64,000 nucleotides of DNA. Origin: Mesostigma viride (Eukaryota > Streptophyta > Mesostigmatophyceae > Mesostigmatales > Mesostigmataceae). The notes under the pieces are model-generated. The model ran no database searches. It saw only the letters and a list, made by a program, of their open reading frames with translations, and was not told the origin of the DNA. The stretch lies in NCBI GenBank assembly GCA_009746045.1, contig RPFO01000017.1, positions 2,600,040 through 2,664,039 of the forward strand. The letters run 5' to 3'. A program made the translations under genes and the position numbers. Positions 35,553-48,772 of the stretch are shown one piece after another. How positions within the stretch are numbered: position 1 is the first letter of the stretch; each line of letters opens with the position of its first letter.

Positions 35553-38500
35553 ATAAATCGGCCCGTTTTCCAGTACAAGTCGGCATTTTGTCGATTTTTC
35601 AGCGGCGATTCGCGGGGGCGGCGGCGACACCGGCGCAGGCGGCACTTGAGACAGTTTTGTACATACCTTCTTTCGCTGCTTTGCTCAGGTGTTTTTGGAT
35701 AGCTTGTAGTGCATAATGGCAGACGGGCGCCGTAGCAAAGGTGCCCCAGCCAGCGGGAATAATGGTGGTGCTGGTAGTGGGACAGCTCACGTAGATGACG
35801 TGGGTGTCACCGGGGAAATTACCAATGTTCATCACAACCCTAATAATTCACAAGCTGTTCATGGTTATGATCTCACTACCCAGGGTTTGCTTATTGTGAA
35901 TCAACTGCAACCTGTCACGTCAGACTCAAAGCCCAAGCAGGCTGAGGAGTTTGTGGAGGGGCTAGAGGGGTTTCCAAGTTTGTACGGTGGTACAAACTAT
36001 TACCAGATCTGGATAGGTAGCCAGACTTTTGGCAAGTGTACAGATCAGATAAAGGACCTCACCAGAGAATGCAAGAAGGCCAACAAGGCCTGGTCAAGCT
36101 ACGTGGCAGAATTAAAGGAGCTGCTAGAGGATCAGAGGAAGAAAGTGGGGATCCATTGGCAGGATAAATACCAGGGGTGGGAGGTCAAGGGAGACCTGAT
36201 CCAGAACTTCCTTAACTATTGTAAAATGGTTGAGGAGGGCAGGGCTCACGGCTTTAATGTTGCTGACAACATAGCCCTGACAAACTGGCTCAAGGTTTCT
36301 GGGCTGGACAAGGCGACACGTGGCTCCTTAAAGGTCATGTGTGCCCCACACTCAACCCTCAAGGCCTACAAGGTCATAATCAAACAAGCACTCGAGGCAG
36401 AGGAGCTGTTTGAGGGTGGAGTGCCAGCAGTGAAGGCTACCCAGCAGGTGGGCGTGCCCAGGGGGCTCCAAACGTCTGAGGCTGACAGAAGCCAAGGAGG
36501 ACGTAGGGGCAACCACAACAAGCGGAAGGCCAATCATTCACCCGACCCTGACGGGAGGTCACACTCCAAGTCGGTGTTCAGGCGGGTGGGTGGTCAGCCC
36601 AAGCAGGGCAACGCGTCTGACAACGGGGGCAGTGGCCAGGGCAAGTCAAAGATACAATGCTACCTGTGCAAGGGGTGGGGGCACATCAAGAAGGAGTGTC
36701 CCAGCTTCAAGAAGACCCAGGGCCAGGGCAGCAACAAGAAAACAACAACAAAACAACAACAAGAACAACAACAAGTCCCAGGCAGGCCAGCCTTCAAAGG
36801 GCAGTCAGCAAGAAGACAACAAGGAGCAGTGACTGTCTGAGGCAACCCCTACACACCTTAATTCACCCAGGGGAGGCCAGGTGCTCCAATGCAGATTTTA
36901 TATCTGGGCAACAAGAGGGTGATCTCCAGGTTCAGGGTGGCCCCAGGTCACCTGGAGAGGTACAGGTTCCTATGAAGACGTCCTTGACAGCTGGTGCAGC
37001 TGTAAGAATGTCTGACCCCATGCATCCTCGTGCTGGGCACGAGGGTGGACCTCTCATTTTGAGAGAAACCAATGTACAACCACAGAGGGGTGTGAAGGCC
37101 TCTGGTGGTATGCATGTGGTCCCTGCTGGCGGTCCAGGTGTTGGGCATGAGCAGGGTGACTCAGGCTCTGAGTCAGAACAGGATGGAAGTCAGCATGGTG
37201 ATGCTGGACAACCTGACAGCACAGTCCTGACTGTGCCAGGGACTGCTTCCTCTGTGTACCAGGAGTTGGGTGCCCGAATCCACAACATGTTTGGGCATGC
37301 CACTTCTCTGTCAAACAACTTTGCCTTCCGTATGGGCAGGGCACCCCTTCTCAAGGCGTGTCAGCAAGCTGCCTCACGGTGTAAGTGCCAGTTGTCCTCC
37401 AACAAGCCCAGGAAATCACATGCCAAAGCTCTACCTCAGAGCATTGGTGATCTGCAGTGTGATATCCAACACATCAGGGGCATGCAACTGTTGGTGTGCG
37501 TGGACAGGTACACAAAATACAAGGTGCTGGAGCATTTACCTTCTATGAAGAACAGGTACTTGCTGGCTGCCCTGCAGAATGTAAGAGCCAAGTTTCCTAC
37601 CACAAGGATCCAGGTGGACATGCAGTTTCAGCATCTCAAGGGTGATCCCACCCTTCCTGAGTTGCTGGTTACACCTAGGGAGGCTCATGGGCAGCAGGGT
37701 GCTATCGAGAGGGCAATCCAGGAGGTCAAGAAATTGATCATCTCTGAAGACTGGGTACCCTTGTCTGCACCTGCACTTGTCAGGAGTGCATGGCTGAGGA
37801 ACGTGGAGCAGCAGCTGAACAGCAGGGTTAATTTCTACTATGATGGAGTTGCTGTCAGCCCAATGGGTCTATATCATGGCCTGTGCCCACCACATGTGCT
37901 GGAGGGCTGGAAACATGCTGCACATGTCACCTTTGCCAAGCTGAGGGAGAAGGACCGGGGTTGGAAGATGCTGGAGCCACAAGTGGGTCAGAAGGTCCTA
38001 GCTTGGAAGGAACCTAGCCTTTATGGCAAACGTGGTAGCTGGAGTCCTGGGGTGGTTACCCAGGTTGATGAAGCTAGCCACGCATGCTTGGTCAGCATGG
38101 AGGACGAACCAAAGCATGTACACCGGCTGAGTTGGTCATATGTCAAGCCTAACCTGATGAATGAGGGCAGTCAGGCACAAGGCTCACAGGATCTGCAGGA
38201 TTTTCAGGTCCCAAGTGACATCACTGACGCAACGACCACATCTGTTGCAGGGGAATCTGTCAGCCCTGGCCAGGTTGCAGAGGTACTGTTGAACAGGCTG
38301 CAAGGTCAACAGCTGGGGAGTCAACTGTCAAGCCCAAGGCTAACCAAGCCCAGGGGGACAAGTTTGGCTGGATTGATTGGGGCTCTACAAAGAGCCAAGA
38401 AGCAGCCCAAGGTAGCCAAGCTCAGGTGGCATGGCAATCTGGGGCTGGACACTGCCTTAGAGGTAGACACTAATTCTCAGGTTTCCATCATTGGGACCAG

Positions 38501-38791
38501 GGCTGCAGCAGGGTACAGCATGACTGAACCCAGCTATCAGTTTGTGTCTGACTTCAGTGGCGGGGTACACGTGAAGGTACTGGGTGAGGTATCTATTCCT
38601 ATCCTTGGACAGGACACTGCATTTTGTGTCTTGGAGGGCTATCAGGGACCTGCTCTTCTGGGGCAGAATTTCCTATGCCAGGATGGGGTAGTGATCACGT
38701 CCTCTCTCCTGACTAAGGAAGGGGCTGGTCAGGTCCCACTGATTAATTTCAGGACCACTCACCTATCACGTGCAGTAACCAGGACGGTTAA

Positions 38792-40509
38792 CTCGTCGTC
38801 TGTCCCAACTCAGTCCTCACAGGAGGACTGAGTTGACAATTTTCAACCGCGTGTAGCGACTAGGTGGGGGGTCCATCCCAAATGTTTTGATGTGGATCTG
38901 GGGTGTACTAGATATCATTTTGTTGGCAAAAATACTGCATATGTGAAAACTTGACCCGAACACCTGAAAATTACACGGACGTTGGGCGCCCCTCGCGAAT
39001 TTGCATTTTTCGGGATAAGAACGAGTGGGAAAAATTTAATCAAATCCTGGTGCATGAAGAAAAAATATAGGCATGTAAACAACATAGTTCTTGAAGCGTG
39101 GCAAAAAACTGGGCTCCATTTGGCCACTGCAACTGCCTGAAACAATTAAAAAACTCTCAGTCCTCAGGAGAGGAATGGGGCTTTTGCTAACTTTGCTAGC
39201 ATGTAAGTGCGGTCATACTACATCACCGTGGCCACCAACCATCCCAATCAACTCATTTCCCTTCAAGCATTACAGGACAACACACTTGCATCATCATACT
39301 TCAGGTATATCATACCTTATCATGTAGTGAGAGCCTATGCATGCATGTAGGGAATGGGCTTGGATACCTACCAACAAAGGGTTATGTTATAAGTGTCAAC
39401 CACCAATATAATGGGTAGGTTAAGCATATTTCCATTGTTTCAAACAACAATAGATATGGCTATAACTGTTTTGCCTTGCCATGATGTGGCCAACATAGTT
39501 GCTGGCACATGATGGCAGTGGTTTGTCACCAAGACTTTTCACTCACCCGTAAAAGCTTGAATGCACCCTTGACGCAGCCCGTGGCCACACAATCATGCAG
39601 TATGAACGTAGCAAAAGAATAACTAACATCTATGAAGGTGTTTAAACCTGCACAGCTCCTAAAACCCTGCACAACTACACTGGGTTAAGGCAAATGCCTG
39701 CTAACATCATCTGAAAAGGGGGTTTTAGAGAGGGGCAGGCAACGGTCAAGAAAGAGCATCAAGACTTGAACCTGACAACGCCTCGCAAGCTTAAACTCAT
39801 GTACGAACATCAAGGAACGAAGAGGCAACGATTATCCGGCTTTACCTGGCACGGCTGGCGTTACCTTGGCCCAGGCGGTGCCCGCAAAAGTGGCACTTTG
39901 CGGCACATAGACCATGACGTGACAGAATGGTCGAGATCATCAAATCTATACTGTCACTCAATATATTCTAATGCAACTCATGTTAACATGTAGAAAGAAA
40001 CCTATCAGCCATTGAAATTGCGCCGGAAAGCAAGCGCAGTAATCAATTCCGTCGACCTGCCTTATCGCAGTTTTTTCCAGCAAGAACAGTGCCGACACTG
40101 GGTAAATCGCATCCCCGCGAGCTAAAAATTGATTTATATCATCTTTAGGGCATTTTAAATCTATTTACTGAGTTTGGACGGCTAACTCGTCCGCAAACGT
40201 AAACTGCATGCATGGGCGCGAGCCGCCATGGCTAGGTCGTGCATTTCCGGAACTCGCGTTTCACGTGGAAAAGTACCCTTACCACCTGTACTTTGACCGT
40301 ACAGTTAGCCGCGCATACCAAATCCAAAAAAATCCCAAAAATATGTCCAAGAAAGATCTTTTCACGTAGTATTTGAATAAATTTTGAGAGAATTTTTTTG
40401 TCAAACATTCTGACCGGGGCGAATTTTCTACGAAACCCAAAAACTCGGTCCTCTAGAGAGGACTGAGTTCAACTCAGTCCTCCGTAGAGGACCAGGGACA
40501 GACGACGAG
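38792..40509. mobile_element. Non-autonomous TTAA element C, 1718 bp, inside Copia element 1
   Basis: Inverted ends CTCGTCGTCTGTCCC at 38792-38806 and GGGACAGACGACGAG at 40495-40509 are flanked by TTAA at 38788-38791 and 40510-40513. Just inside both ends are repeated AACTCAGTCCTC units in both orientations that can form hairpins. No transposase is encoded. The TTAA duplication points to piggyBac-type mobilisation, although the ends do not start with CCC. Confidence 0.88.
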
Positions 40510-43144
40510 TTAAGCGTGTGCAAGTGTGCCAGGGGCAGGAGCCCTTGGTTGATGACCTCATACTGCCAGCTGCTAGTCATCCAAGCAGTTTGGGCATTGG
40601 TCCTCACTCACTTGCTGGACACAGCCCTATCAACTAACAAGGCCTGGTGAAGCTCATGTCCTCTCCCATTATGTGTCCCCAGGTCACACTGGGTCTGATT
40701 AAATCTGGGGAGGATTGGATCTCCAAGAAATGCGTGGAACCTGTCAATGACCTGCCTCCTGCACGACGTCTACTCAAGCTCAAGTTTGTCATCAAGATGA
40801 AGGAGGTGGACGGGGTCAAGGTACCACATGTCAGGCCAGTGCTGAATGAGTTCAAGGGTACTGGTGAGTGCACTGCTGAGGAGTTGTATACCCCTGGCAT
40901 GTTGCATGACACTTGGAGGCTGCTGCTGTGTGTATTTCTAGGCCTTCTCAACAAGGGCTTGGACTATGGCTCAGTGGTGATAGACTTCAAGAGGGCATTT
41001 CTGGAGGGGGATGCAGATGTGGCACAGGAAAAGTGGGAGGGCAAGACGCCTTTCTATGTCAGGGTGCCTGCTGTATGGAAAAGGGACATTCACACTGAGT
41101 TCCTTAAAATCCTCAAGGGCCTGGAGGGCCTGAGGTCAAGTCCAATAATCTGGAGGGAGACTCTCAACCGTTTCCTGAAGGAGCATTGCAACTTGAAGGT
41201 CTCTCCTGTAGACCCCTGTCTGTTTCTGGGGCAATGGGAAGGCCTACCAGTGTATGCTTCGCTGCACGGGGATGACCTACATCTGATAGCTCCCACGTCG
41301 TGGCTTAAGGAGCTGATCTCCATCATCAAGTCCAAGTTTCCTCTGGGTAGGGAGCAATGGCAGGTGGAGAATGAGCCTCTACTGTTTGTGGGCATGGAGG
41401 CCACACTGGTGAAGAAGGGGGGGGAGTGGCGTATGCGGCTGGTACGTGGGGGGCAATGATTATCAAGAGACCCTCATTAGCAAGCTTCCTCCAGTCATCA
41501 CACAGGCACTGTGTCCCATGGTGAGGGGCATGGTTGCTTGGGTGGCAGGCATTTCCAGGCCAGACCTTATGGTCATAGCCAGGTTGCCTGATGACATGCT
41601 GATGGAGCTAGGGTCCGCCAACTGAAGGTGGCTGATCAGGTCAGGGCTTCATCTGGCATTCTGTTGTCTGCAGTGGATTTATCACAACCCATTTGCATGG
41701 AGCTGTATGTGGATAGCTCAATGGACAGCAGGCAGGTCTCCAAGGTCAGGGGCAGGGCAGCAGGGCTCTTTGTGCTCAGACAAGAAGGCCTGGGGAGTTT
41801 GGTGAGCTGGTTTAGTCGCCTGCACAAACGGGTGGCTGTCAGCAGTGATGTGGCAGAATGTAGGGCTATTTGTGAAGGCATTCACACAAGCCTTTATCTG
41901 AAGGAGTTGCTTCATCAGATGACCTCTAACACTCCTTGGCCACTTCAGGTTACCACTCTTCTAAAAACAGACTCCATGGGGATGGTGCAGTTTGTGCACA
42001 GGCAGATGGCCAGAAGTAGGGACTTGGATTATCTCCTTCTTAAGGAATTGTCCTCCTTGGCCAATATTGAGCATATCCCTGGGGTTGACAATCCTGCTGA
42101 TGCTTTGACCAAGCTAGTGCAGAAGGCAGCAGTGCAATACAAGGTTCTTCAGTCTCTGATGGACCCATCTCAGCAAGCTGTCTAAGCTGGTGCCTGGTTA
42201 TAGGGCATTGGAGAGCAGATTGTGTGGTAGTGTCAGCATTGTGACTGGCATAATACCTGTATTTTAGTCTGTACTAAGGCTCATGGACCATGGTACACTC
42301 ACTCTGATTTTAATCAGGATACAGCCAGGTTTTGGCTGGGGTTCATGCTGTTGACTACACAAGGTTGACAGGTCCATTACAGACCATGTATTCTATTTTA
42401 AAAGAAATGTATATTTGTACATACTTCTCACAATGGTCTGGGAACCTTCATACTGGGGTTTATAGGGCGGGGTTCGATTCCCTGGTATTATGTTTCTACA
42501 AGCTGGCCTGTTCAGGTGTTTGCCTGTTCAGACTTCCCTAGTTCCCCAGGGCAGGATTTAATTGTTGCCTATGTGTTTCATTTTGTCATTTGTTTGCTGT
42601 GGCAGTTTACCATCTGGCAAGTAGACGGGCGCCGTAAGACGGGCGCCAATAGACCCCTGTTGAGAGAATGACAGGCAAACTATTGTAATACGCCTTACTT
42701 TGTCAAGTGGTATATTAATTGTCATGGATTTATTGTACTTATATTGAATATGTACTGGGTTTTATGGGATTAGTATCTGGGATTAATGTAACTCACCGCC
42801 AGAAGGTACGTCATTGTACTGGAGGCTCTACCGAGGTGATGGGATTAATTCCTGGAGAAGACCTCATAGAATTAACCTGTATGTATTTAATTTTGTGTGT
42901 TCCTAATATCTGGTGGTACTCTGTAATGCCACTTCCATAGGTTTTTATCCATTTCTCATGGAATGGTTTTCCCTGTGGCAGATCTGTTTCTTTTCCAGTT
43001 CCTTAACCCAAAAGAAAAGGCTGGGGGAATGGCAATGGCCATTAAAGACATCTGTTCAAGCTTCAAGCTGGAGTGAAGGACATTTCAAGCTACTTCAAGG
43101 GTCCCTGGCAGGGGATGTGATCCCTAAAGAAAAGAAGGGATTGG

Positions 43145-43760
43145 AGTTAACGTAAAGGATTTACGTTAGATGGATAGAGATTGTTACGCTCTTTCCAGCG
43201 GCACCTTGAACGCCTCATTTGGTTAAGGAACGTAAAAGTTATGACGTTTCCTAGGCTGTGCCGACAGTACCCGGCGCGCCACTGTGGGCGCGTACGGACA
43301 CAGGATGTACAAGTGTCACTTTGATAGTCCGCAGGACGTTGACAGGACTTGTACAGGACTTGATGGTCAATTGATAGGTAGGCGCGCTGTAGCGCGCCAG
43401 GACCTAGGAGACAATTGATGCTGAGTAGTGTACGGATAGGTCCACAGGACTAGCCGTATGGACAATTGATAGATCTGCGCGCCAAAGGCGTGCCAGAGTC
43501 TGTGTAATCAATTGATTGACAGTTCAGCTGTGACAGTGCAGCTGAATACTTGGACGCGCGTCCCTAGCAACCTATATGTGTGACTTGGTAGCACCGGGAC
43601 GCTAGTTCTTGCGTGCACGTTCTCTTGGCACTGCGACCCGGTCGTCTGTGCTGCGTGCAGTCTTGGAAGTGACGTGACTTACGTCTGTGTTCCTTATTCT
43701 TAATAAAGGCAACATTCCTGCAAGAACCATGGCGGAATTCAGGGCAACTCTCTCACAACT
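43145..43760 (+). repeat. Right LTR of Copia element 1
   Basis: 616 bp, preceded by a purine-rich tract AAAGAAAAGAAGGGA and TTGG. It is followed by the second copy of the CTATC target duplication (43761-43765). Confidence 0.93.
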
Positions 43761-43765
43761 CTATC

Positions 43766-43997
43766 CTACGCTGTCTAATAATCTCGTCCGATACACGAGG
43801 CATGCCCTGATACAAAGACTCTGATGACGGGCGCTTGGAAAACCCTACGTTCTGACAGGACCTGTCGGAGCATCCTGCCAAACTGTGCCGTCTAGCCTAG
43901 ATGCCAGGGTGGGTGTGAGTGTCCACCCCTCGGCGCCGTACGTGAGCACCGTGAGGACGAGGACCTTGAAGAGCATGCGCTTGCGGTGCTCGCCCAG
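43766..43997 (-). mobile_element. LINE family 1, minus-strand copy, middle segment
   Basis: About 230 bp, colinear with the complement of 32578-32815 in the plus-strand copy. It sits between the two Copia elements, and CCCAG (43993-43997) at its right edge is the target duplication of the second one. Confidence 0.85.
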
Positions 43998-44441
43998 AGT
44001 TGTAAAGCATTACAAATGATGCTGGGCAGGGCTCGGAAAAATACTGTCGGAACGACACATTGAAATAAACGTATGCATTATTCTGTCCAGGTTTTCTGTT
44101 ATGCAATATATCAGTTTTCCGCACGTGATGTTGATTACCTGGATGCGGACAATGAATCCGGCGCGACTCATGTCGTTGGCCAAAATGGTTGCCAAAATGG
44201 TTGCAGTCTTGCCACGGGTTGTTAAGATATAACCATGGCAGACTTAAGTTTGGCGTCTGGTGTCTAGAAGGTTCCATGTGCACAACGCATACTGCATTGC
44301 CATACTTGTAACGACAGTGCAGGACAAGGTTTCTAGGCATCTCTAGAAGGTTGACGCTGTAAATGTATAAATTAAAGCAATAAACAGCGGCCAAGGAGCC
44401 GCAGCCATTGCAACCAAACCCTTCCAAAGTCATTCTCAACT
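43998..44441 (+). repeat. Left LTR of Copia element 2
   Basis: 444 bp, AGTT...AACT. It contains the uninterrupted stretch CGGGTTGTTAAGATATAACC at about 44216, the empty site for TTAA element B in the right LTR. Confidence 0.92.
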
Positions 44442-46969
44442 CGTACTCTTATCAGTCATTATGCTTATGCCGTTAGCCAGGATCTGGCTGCCGTTAGTCA
44501 GCCTAGCCAGGGGCGTGGTGGTTTGCTGAACAAGATTGTGCTAGGGCTGAGGCGCCGAGACAATACCATGGGGCTTGCTTCCCTTCGCAACCCAACCTGT
44601 GCAATGGGCAGTGCACCACCTCAGCTTGACCCGAGCATCGCTGTGATTTCCTCACTCTCGGCCACTTGGTCACTTCAGTGTGGGCTTCTCGTAGACACCC
44701 AAGCCCAGGTCTCCATTATTGGGGAGTATTGTGTAGATGATGATTGTCCCTTGTTTCCCTCCCGGTGGACCCAGGTCACTGACTTTGCTAGGTCGGGGTC
44801 TTACAAGGTCTTGGGGGAGATCCCACTAGAGATCCTGGGTGTTGAGACGCCTATGTGTGTGGTGGAGGGATACGAGGGCCCAGCACTTTTGGGGCAGCCA
44901 TTCTTGTCCCTACCCGGGGTCACAGTTAGTAGCACACAGTTGTCTCGAGCGGGATTCGGTTACCTGAGATTAAACAATTTCTCCCTTGATGTAGCGACTA
45001 GGGGCCTCTCCTTGCCTATGGTGGCAGCCCTGAAAGGGGTAGAGTACAATGATTCTGAGTTGCCTCCTGCCCGTGATCTCATTACCCCTAAGGCCCTTAC
45101 CCCTGAAAGCTTGGGGATTTAATTTTCATGACTTTGCTAAAGAGAGCCCCATGTCCTTCTTTGATGTATAGCCAGGCACGTCTCGACTGAGGAGGGTCTA
45201 GACAATACCCAAGGTGCCATCTTGGCTGCGGGGGAACAATGGCTAGGGCTGGGGTGTGTGGAGCCTGTGGACGTTGTACCGAGGGATGGCAGATTGCTTC
45301 TCTTTAAGTGGACATTTCAGATGAAGCCCGTCCCGGGCACTGATAGGAAAGTAGAATTTGCTAGACCTGTAGTGCTAGAGTTTTCTGGATCTTCTGACCT
45401 GCCCCCTTCGGCCTTGACTGCGCCAGGTTTAAACAAGGATACGTGGCGCATGGTAGTGTGCTTTCATCTAGGGCGCTTGAATAGGGGCATGCCACATGGG
45501 TCCGCTGTGCTAGATTTTTCAAAGGCCTACCTCCACGGGGATGCCAATGAAAGTGCTCGGCTATGGGATGGCACCACACCCCTCTATGTTAGGACACCCA
45601 AAATCTGGGAGCCTCTTGTAGGAAAGAAGTTTATGCGGTTGATAAAGGCGGTTGATGGGACCGTGGCTGGTCCACGGGCTTGGCGCCTGAGCCTAGAGCG
45701 CCTTCTCCTTGACACAGCTCGCATGGTGTACAGTGACTTGGACCCCTCCTTAAGTTTGTGGGCGTCTGGAAGGGCGAGCTGGTGTTTGTGTTCGTGCATG
45801 CGGATGACTGTGATTGCTTTGGCCCGCGTGAATGGATTGCCTGGTTCCATAGCATTGTGCATGCCAGGTACCCTGTGGGCAAGCTTATTTTCCGTGAGCC
45901 GGGCAAGGTGGTTCAGTTCATGGGCATGGACACTGTCCTGGATCACGATGAGCATGGCAAGTGGGCGATGTTGCTTCAGCCCAAGGGCAGCTATGTGCAG
46001 GATTTGGTTAAGGAGGTGATGAGCAGCAGTGGGCCGCTTCTTGCGTCTGAGTGTGGGACATTGCGTGGCAAGCTTAATTGGCTGGCCTGCACCACTAGCC
46101 CTGATTTGGCTGTCCTTAGCCGACTGCCTGACAATGTACATACTGTGCCTTATTGACCGTGCGGTGATTGTGCAGTACCTCCTGGCCTCACCCGGGTTGA
46201 TGTTACAAGGTGTAGACTGGGATAAGCCCGTGGAGCTTGTGTCTTATTGCGATAGTTCCCTAGATGCCCGCGTGCTCACCAAGATGCGTGGTAGGTGCGC
46301 TGCTGTCACTACCATTTGCAACGCTGACCAGTTACCCACGATGTCTTCCATCTTTGCATGGTATTCCCGTTTGCACCGCCGCGTGTATGTGGGATCCGAC
46401 ACCGCTGAGGCGCGCGCATACTGCGAGGCTGCGAGCGAGCTGTCCTACTTCCACGCGCTCATTTGCTGGATTCTCGCGGTGGGCGGCACCACTCCGCATC
46501 TCCGTCGCGTGATACGCACGGACAGCCAGGCGGTTGTTGATTTCATTGAGAACCCCTATGCCCGCACACGGGACTTGGACTTCCTCAGGGTCAAGGAGTT
46601 CTCTGATTGTGTCAGTACCCAGCATGTGCCGGGCGAAAGGAACTACTCCGATGCCCTTACTAAACTGTATAGCTCAGCTAAGGCACAGTACCCGCTTCTG
46701 CGACACACGATGAATAGGCTATCACTGGGTCAGTCTTCGCACTAGTTGAGTTGCGTTGAACCATGAATGGCCCCGCGCCACGGGTTTTCAGCCTTCGTAG
46801 GTTCTCCCCGGGAGTGATTACCTATTGTATAATAATGTTCAGTGGGCATTACCCTCTGAGACTATGTCGGTGTTGTAGTTGCTATTCATGATGGCATGGC
46901 CCGCGCGGCCGTTAATGACTGATAAGAGTACGCTGGCCATCTTTGCCACATGAAAAAGAAAAGTGCTGG

Positions 46970-48767
46970 AGTTGTAAAGCATCACTAAATGATGCTGGGC
47001 AGGGCTCGGAAAAATACTGTCGGAACGACACATTGAAATAAACGTATGCATTATTCTGTCCAGGTTTTCTGTTATGCAATATATCAGTTTTCCGCACGTG
47101 ATGTTGATTACCTGGATGCGGACAATGAATCCGGCGCGACTCATGTCGTTGGCCAAAATGGTTGCCAAAATGGTTGCAGTCTTGCCACGGGTTGATCCCT
47201 TAGTCCGCTAACCCCCCGACCTGTCGGGGGGTTTGACTAACGGTCGAATTTCGCGCCGCGCCGAGAGCGCCGCGCCACTTGTGACGGCGGACAGTTGCAT
47301 GTCCGGTGGGTCCGGGAACACTTAGGGACGAAGGTGATGCATAGGTTTGGGGGTAATATCCGCCATAGCCTGGTAATTATAGGGCTGTAATCATAGGGGG
47401 TCACGTGACTTTGGCGGGAAATTTTCACTCGCGCGCGCGCGTGACGAGATAAGGCTGCCAACGTGCCGTTATCAGGGAAATTTTGCGTCTCGCGGCTAGA
47501 AACGGTTTAGAATGTTGCTCAGAATGATGATGCGTGATTTTCGTAGGTCAGGCATGGCCAAACTTGTAGGATTGGGAACATTCAGGTGGAAAAATAATGC
47601 CTTCTTGGTCGTCAGTGCCAGATGAGTAATCGCTTATCACATTTTCATTTTATCCTCATGGCCGGGCAGTCTGCGCCAGCCCAAGCATCCAGATTAGGTA
47701 CGGGATGTCCGCTGATGCGTTTGATGGGAATGCGGACGCGTTTATAGGTAATCTTTGAACGCAGCATCAACTGGTAATCATAAAGGATGCATGCATGATG
47801 CGGCTATGGCGACCTATGCCTGTAAAGCAATGGTATGTGTGAGATATGAGGGTCCCGGCCACTGGAATCCGGTCAGGACGTGAACGAGCCAGGTACGGCA
47901 ACGTGTTTGCGTGTCTTTTGCAGCGGAATACGTCTCCCATGCATTATATTTGACGAGATTTTTAGTGCACCTTTCAGCAAGCTTCCATGCCTGCTGTAAA
48001 GAGCGGTATTAGCCCTGAAAGTGACCAGTTTATGGCATTTCTTTGGAGCATATCATTTCGTTAATGCAGGTAGGCAACATGTTTGTATTCCAGCACCTTT
48101 GGCAATCTTTTATAGCTTGTTATAATGCATTCTTGTATTGCATGTCATAGATGGCTGTTTACGCGCGCGTAACCCACACACGTGTATGAGCACCTTATAT
48201 AGGTCTAATGGGTTATCCGGGTGGTCTGACCCAAGGAAACCACCATTGGACTATCCAACTAAGTTGTCCAATGTTGATATTGAGATTCCCTACCCTACCT
48301 GGAAAGTTAGGGGGGGGTAGACTTTTCCTTGGGGAAAAAAGATCGTCTTTTGGCCAACTTTGAGTAGAGCTATCATCCAAATGCTTTGATAAAGCCGTGG
48401 TATTATTGCATATTCTGAAAGCCCTTGAAGTGTAGATACTCCTAGCATCTTGGTTGGGGGTATTTGGAGTTGTGGCCTGTGAGTTATGATTTTTTTCATT
48501 TTCAGGGGTATGAAAGTGCCAAAAATGGGTCAGCGGACTAAGGGTTAAGATATAACCATGGCAGACTTAAGTTTGGCGTCTGGTGTCTAGAAGGTTCCAT
48601 GTGCACAACGCATACTGCATTGCCATACTTGTAACGACAGTGCAGGACAAGGTTTCTAGGCATCTCTAGAAGGTTGACGCTGTAAATGTATAAATTAAAG
48701 CAATAAACAGCGGCCAAGAAGGAGCCGCAGCCATTGCAACCAAACCCTTCCAAAGTCATTCTCAACT
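46970..48767 (+). repeat. Right LTR of Copia element 2, split by TTAA element B
   Basis: LTR parts 46970-47196 and 48545-48767 together equal the left LTR in length and sequence. A purine tract (GAAAAAGAAAAG) lies just upstream. Confidence 0.92.
47197..48544. mobile_element. Non-autonomous TTAA element B, 1348 bp
   Basis: Ends CCCTTAGTCCGCT (47197-47209) and AGCGGACTAAGGG (48532-48544) are perfect inverted repeats. TTAA is present on the right (48545-48548) and has drifted on the left. Comparison with the left LTR of Copia 2 places the insertion exactly at a TTAA. It matches element A in reverse orientation over much of its length. An 11-bp stem (47210-47220 with 47223-47233) lies just inside the left end. 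No transposase is encoded. Confidence 0.9.
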
Positions 48768-48772
48768 CCCAG

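Larger units (their letters stand above)
34176..43760 (+). mobile_element. Copia-type LTR retrotransposon 1, near-complete, young but broken
   Basis: LTRs at 34176-34789 and 43145-43760 differ by about three changes by eye, so the insertion is recent. A 5-bp target duplication CTATC flanks it, and the target was a minus-strand LINE. Parts in order: an open frame of unknown function from 34758 (its ATG is inside the LTR) to 35552; gag 35716-36840 with a CCHC knuckle; integrase (about 37260-38000); protease-like block (about 38450-38700); RT (about 40650-41450); RNase H (about 41650-42150); purine tract (43128-43144). Gag and pol overlap in different frames, as in families that use frameshifting. 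It is interrupted by a TTAA-flanked element and has about two further breaks. The domain order differs from the usual Copia order (protease before integrase). Confidence 0.92.
43998..48767 (+). mobile_element. Copia-type LTR retrotransposon 2, internally shortened, broken
   Basis: LTRs at 43998-44441 and 46970-48767 (the latter split by TTAA element B) are nearly identical and carry the same AGTT...AACT ends as element 1. Target duplication CCCAG at 43993-43997 and 48768-48772. The interior is only about 2.5 kb. It contains a protease-like block (about 44680-44930), RT (about 45220-46100) and RNase H (about 46200-46700). Gag and integrase are absent, so it would have depended on a relative for movement. 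Recent insertion, with about one or two breaks in the retained pol part plus the nested element. Confidence 0.9.

Noticed and set aside
47210-47233. GC-rich hairpin resembling a bacterial terminator
   Set aside because: It is a subterminal stem of TTAA element B in a eukaryotic genome, with no gene ending there.
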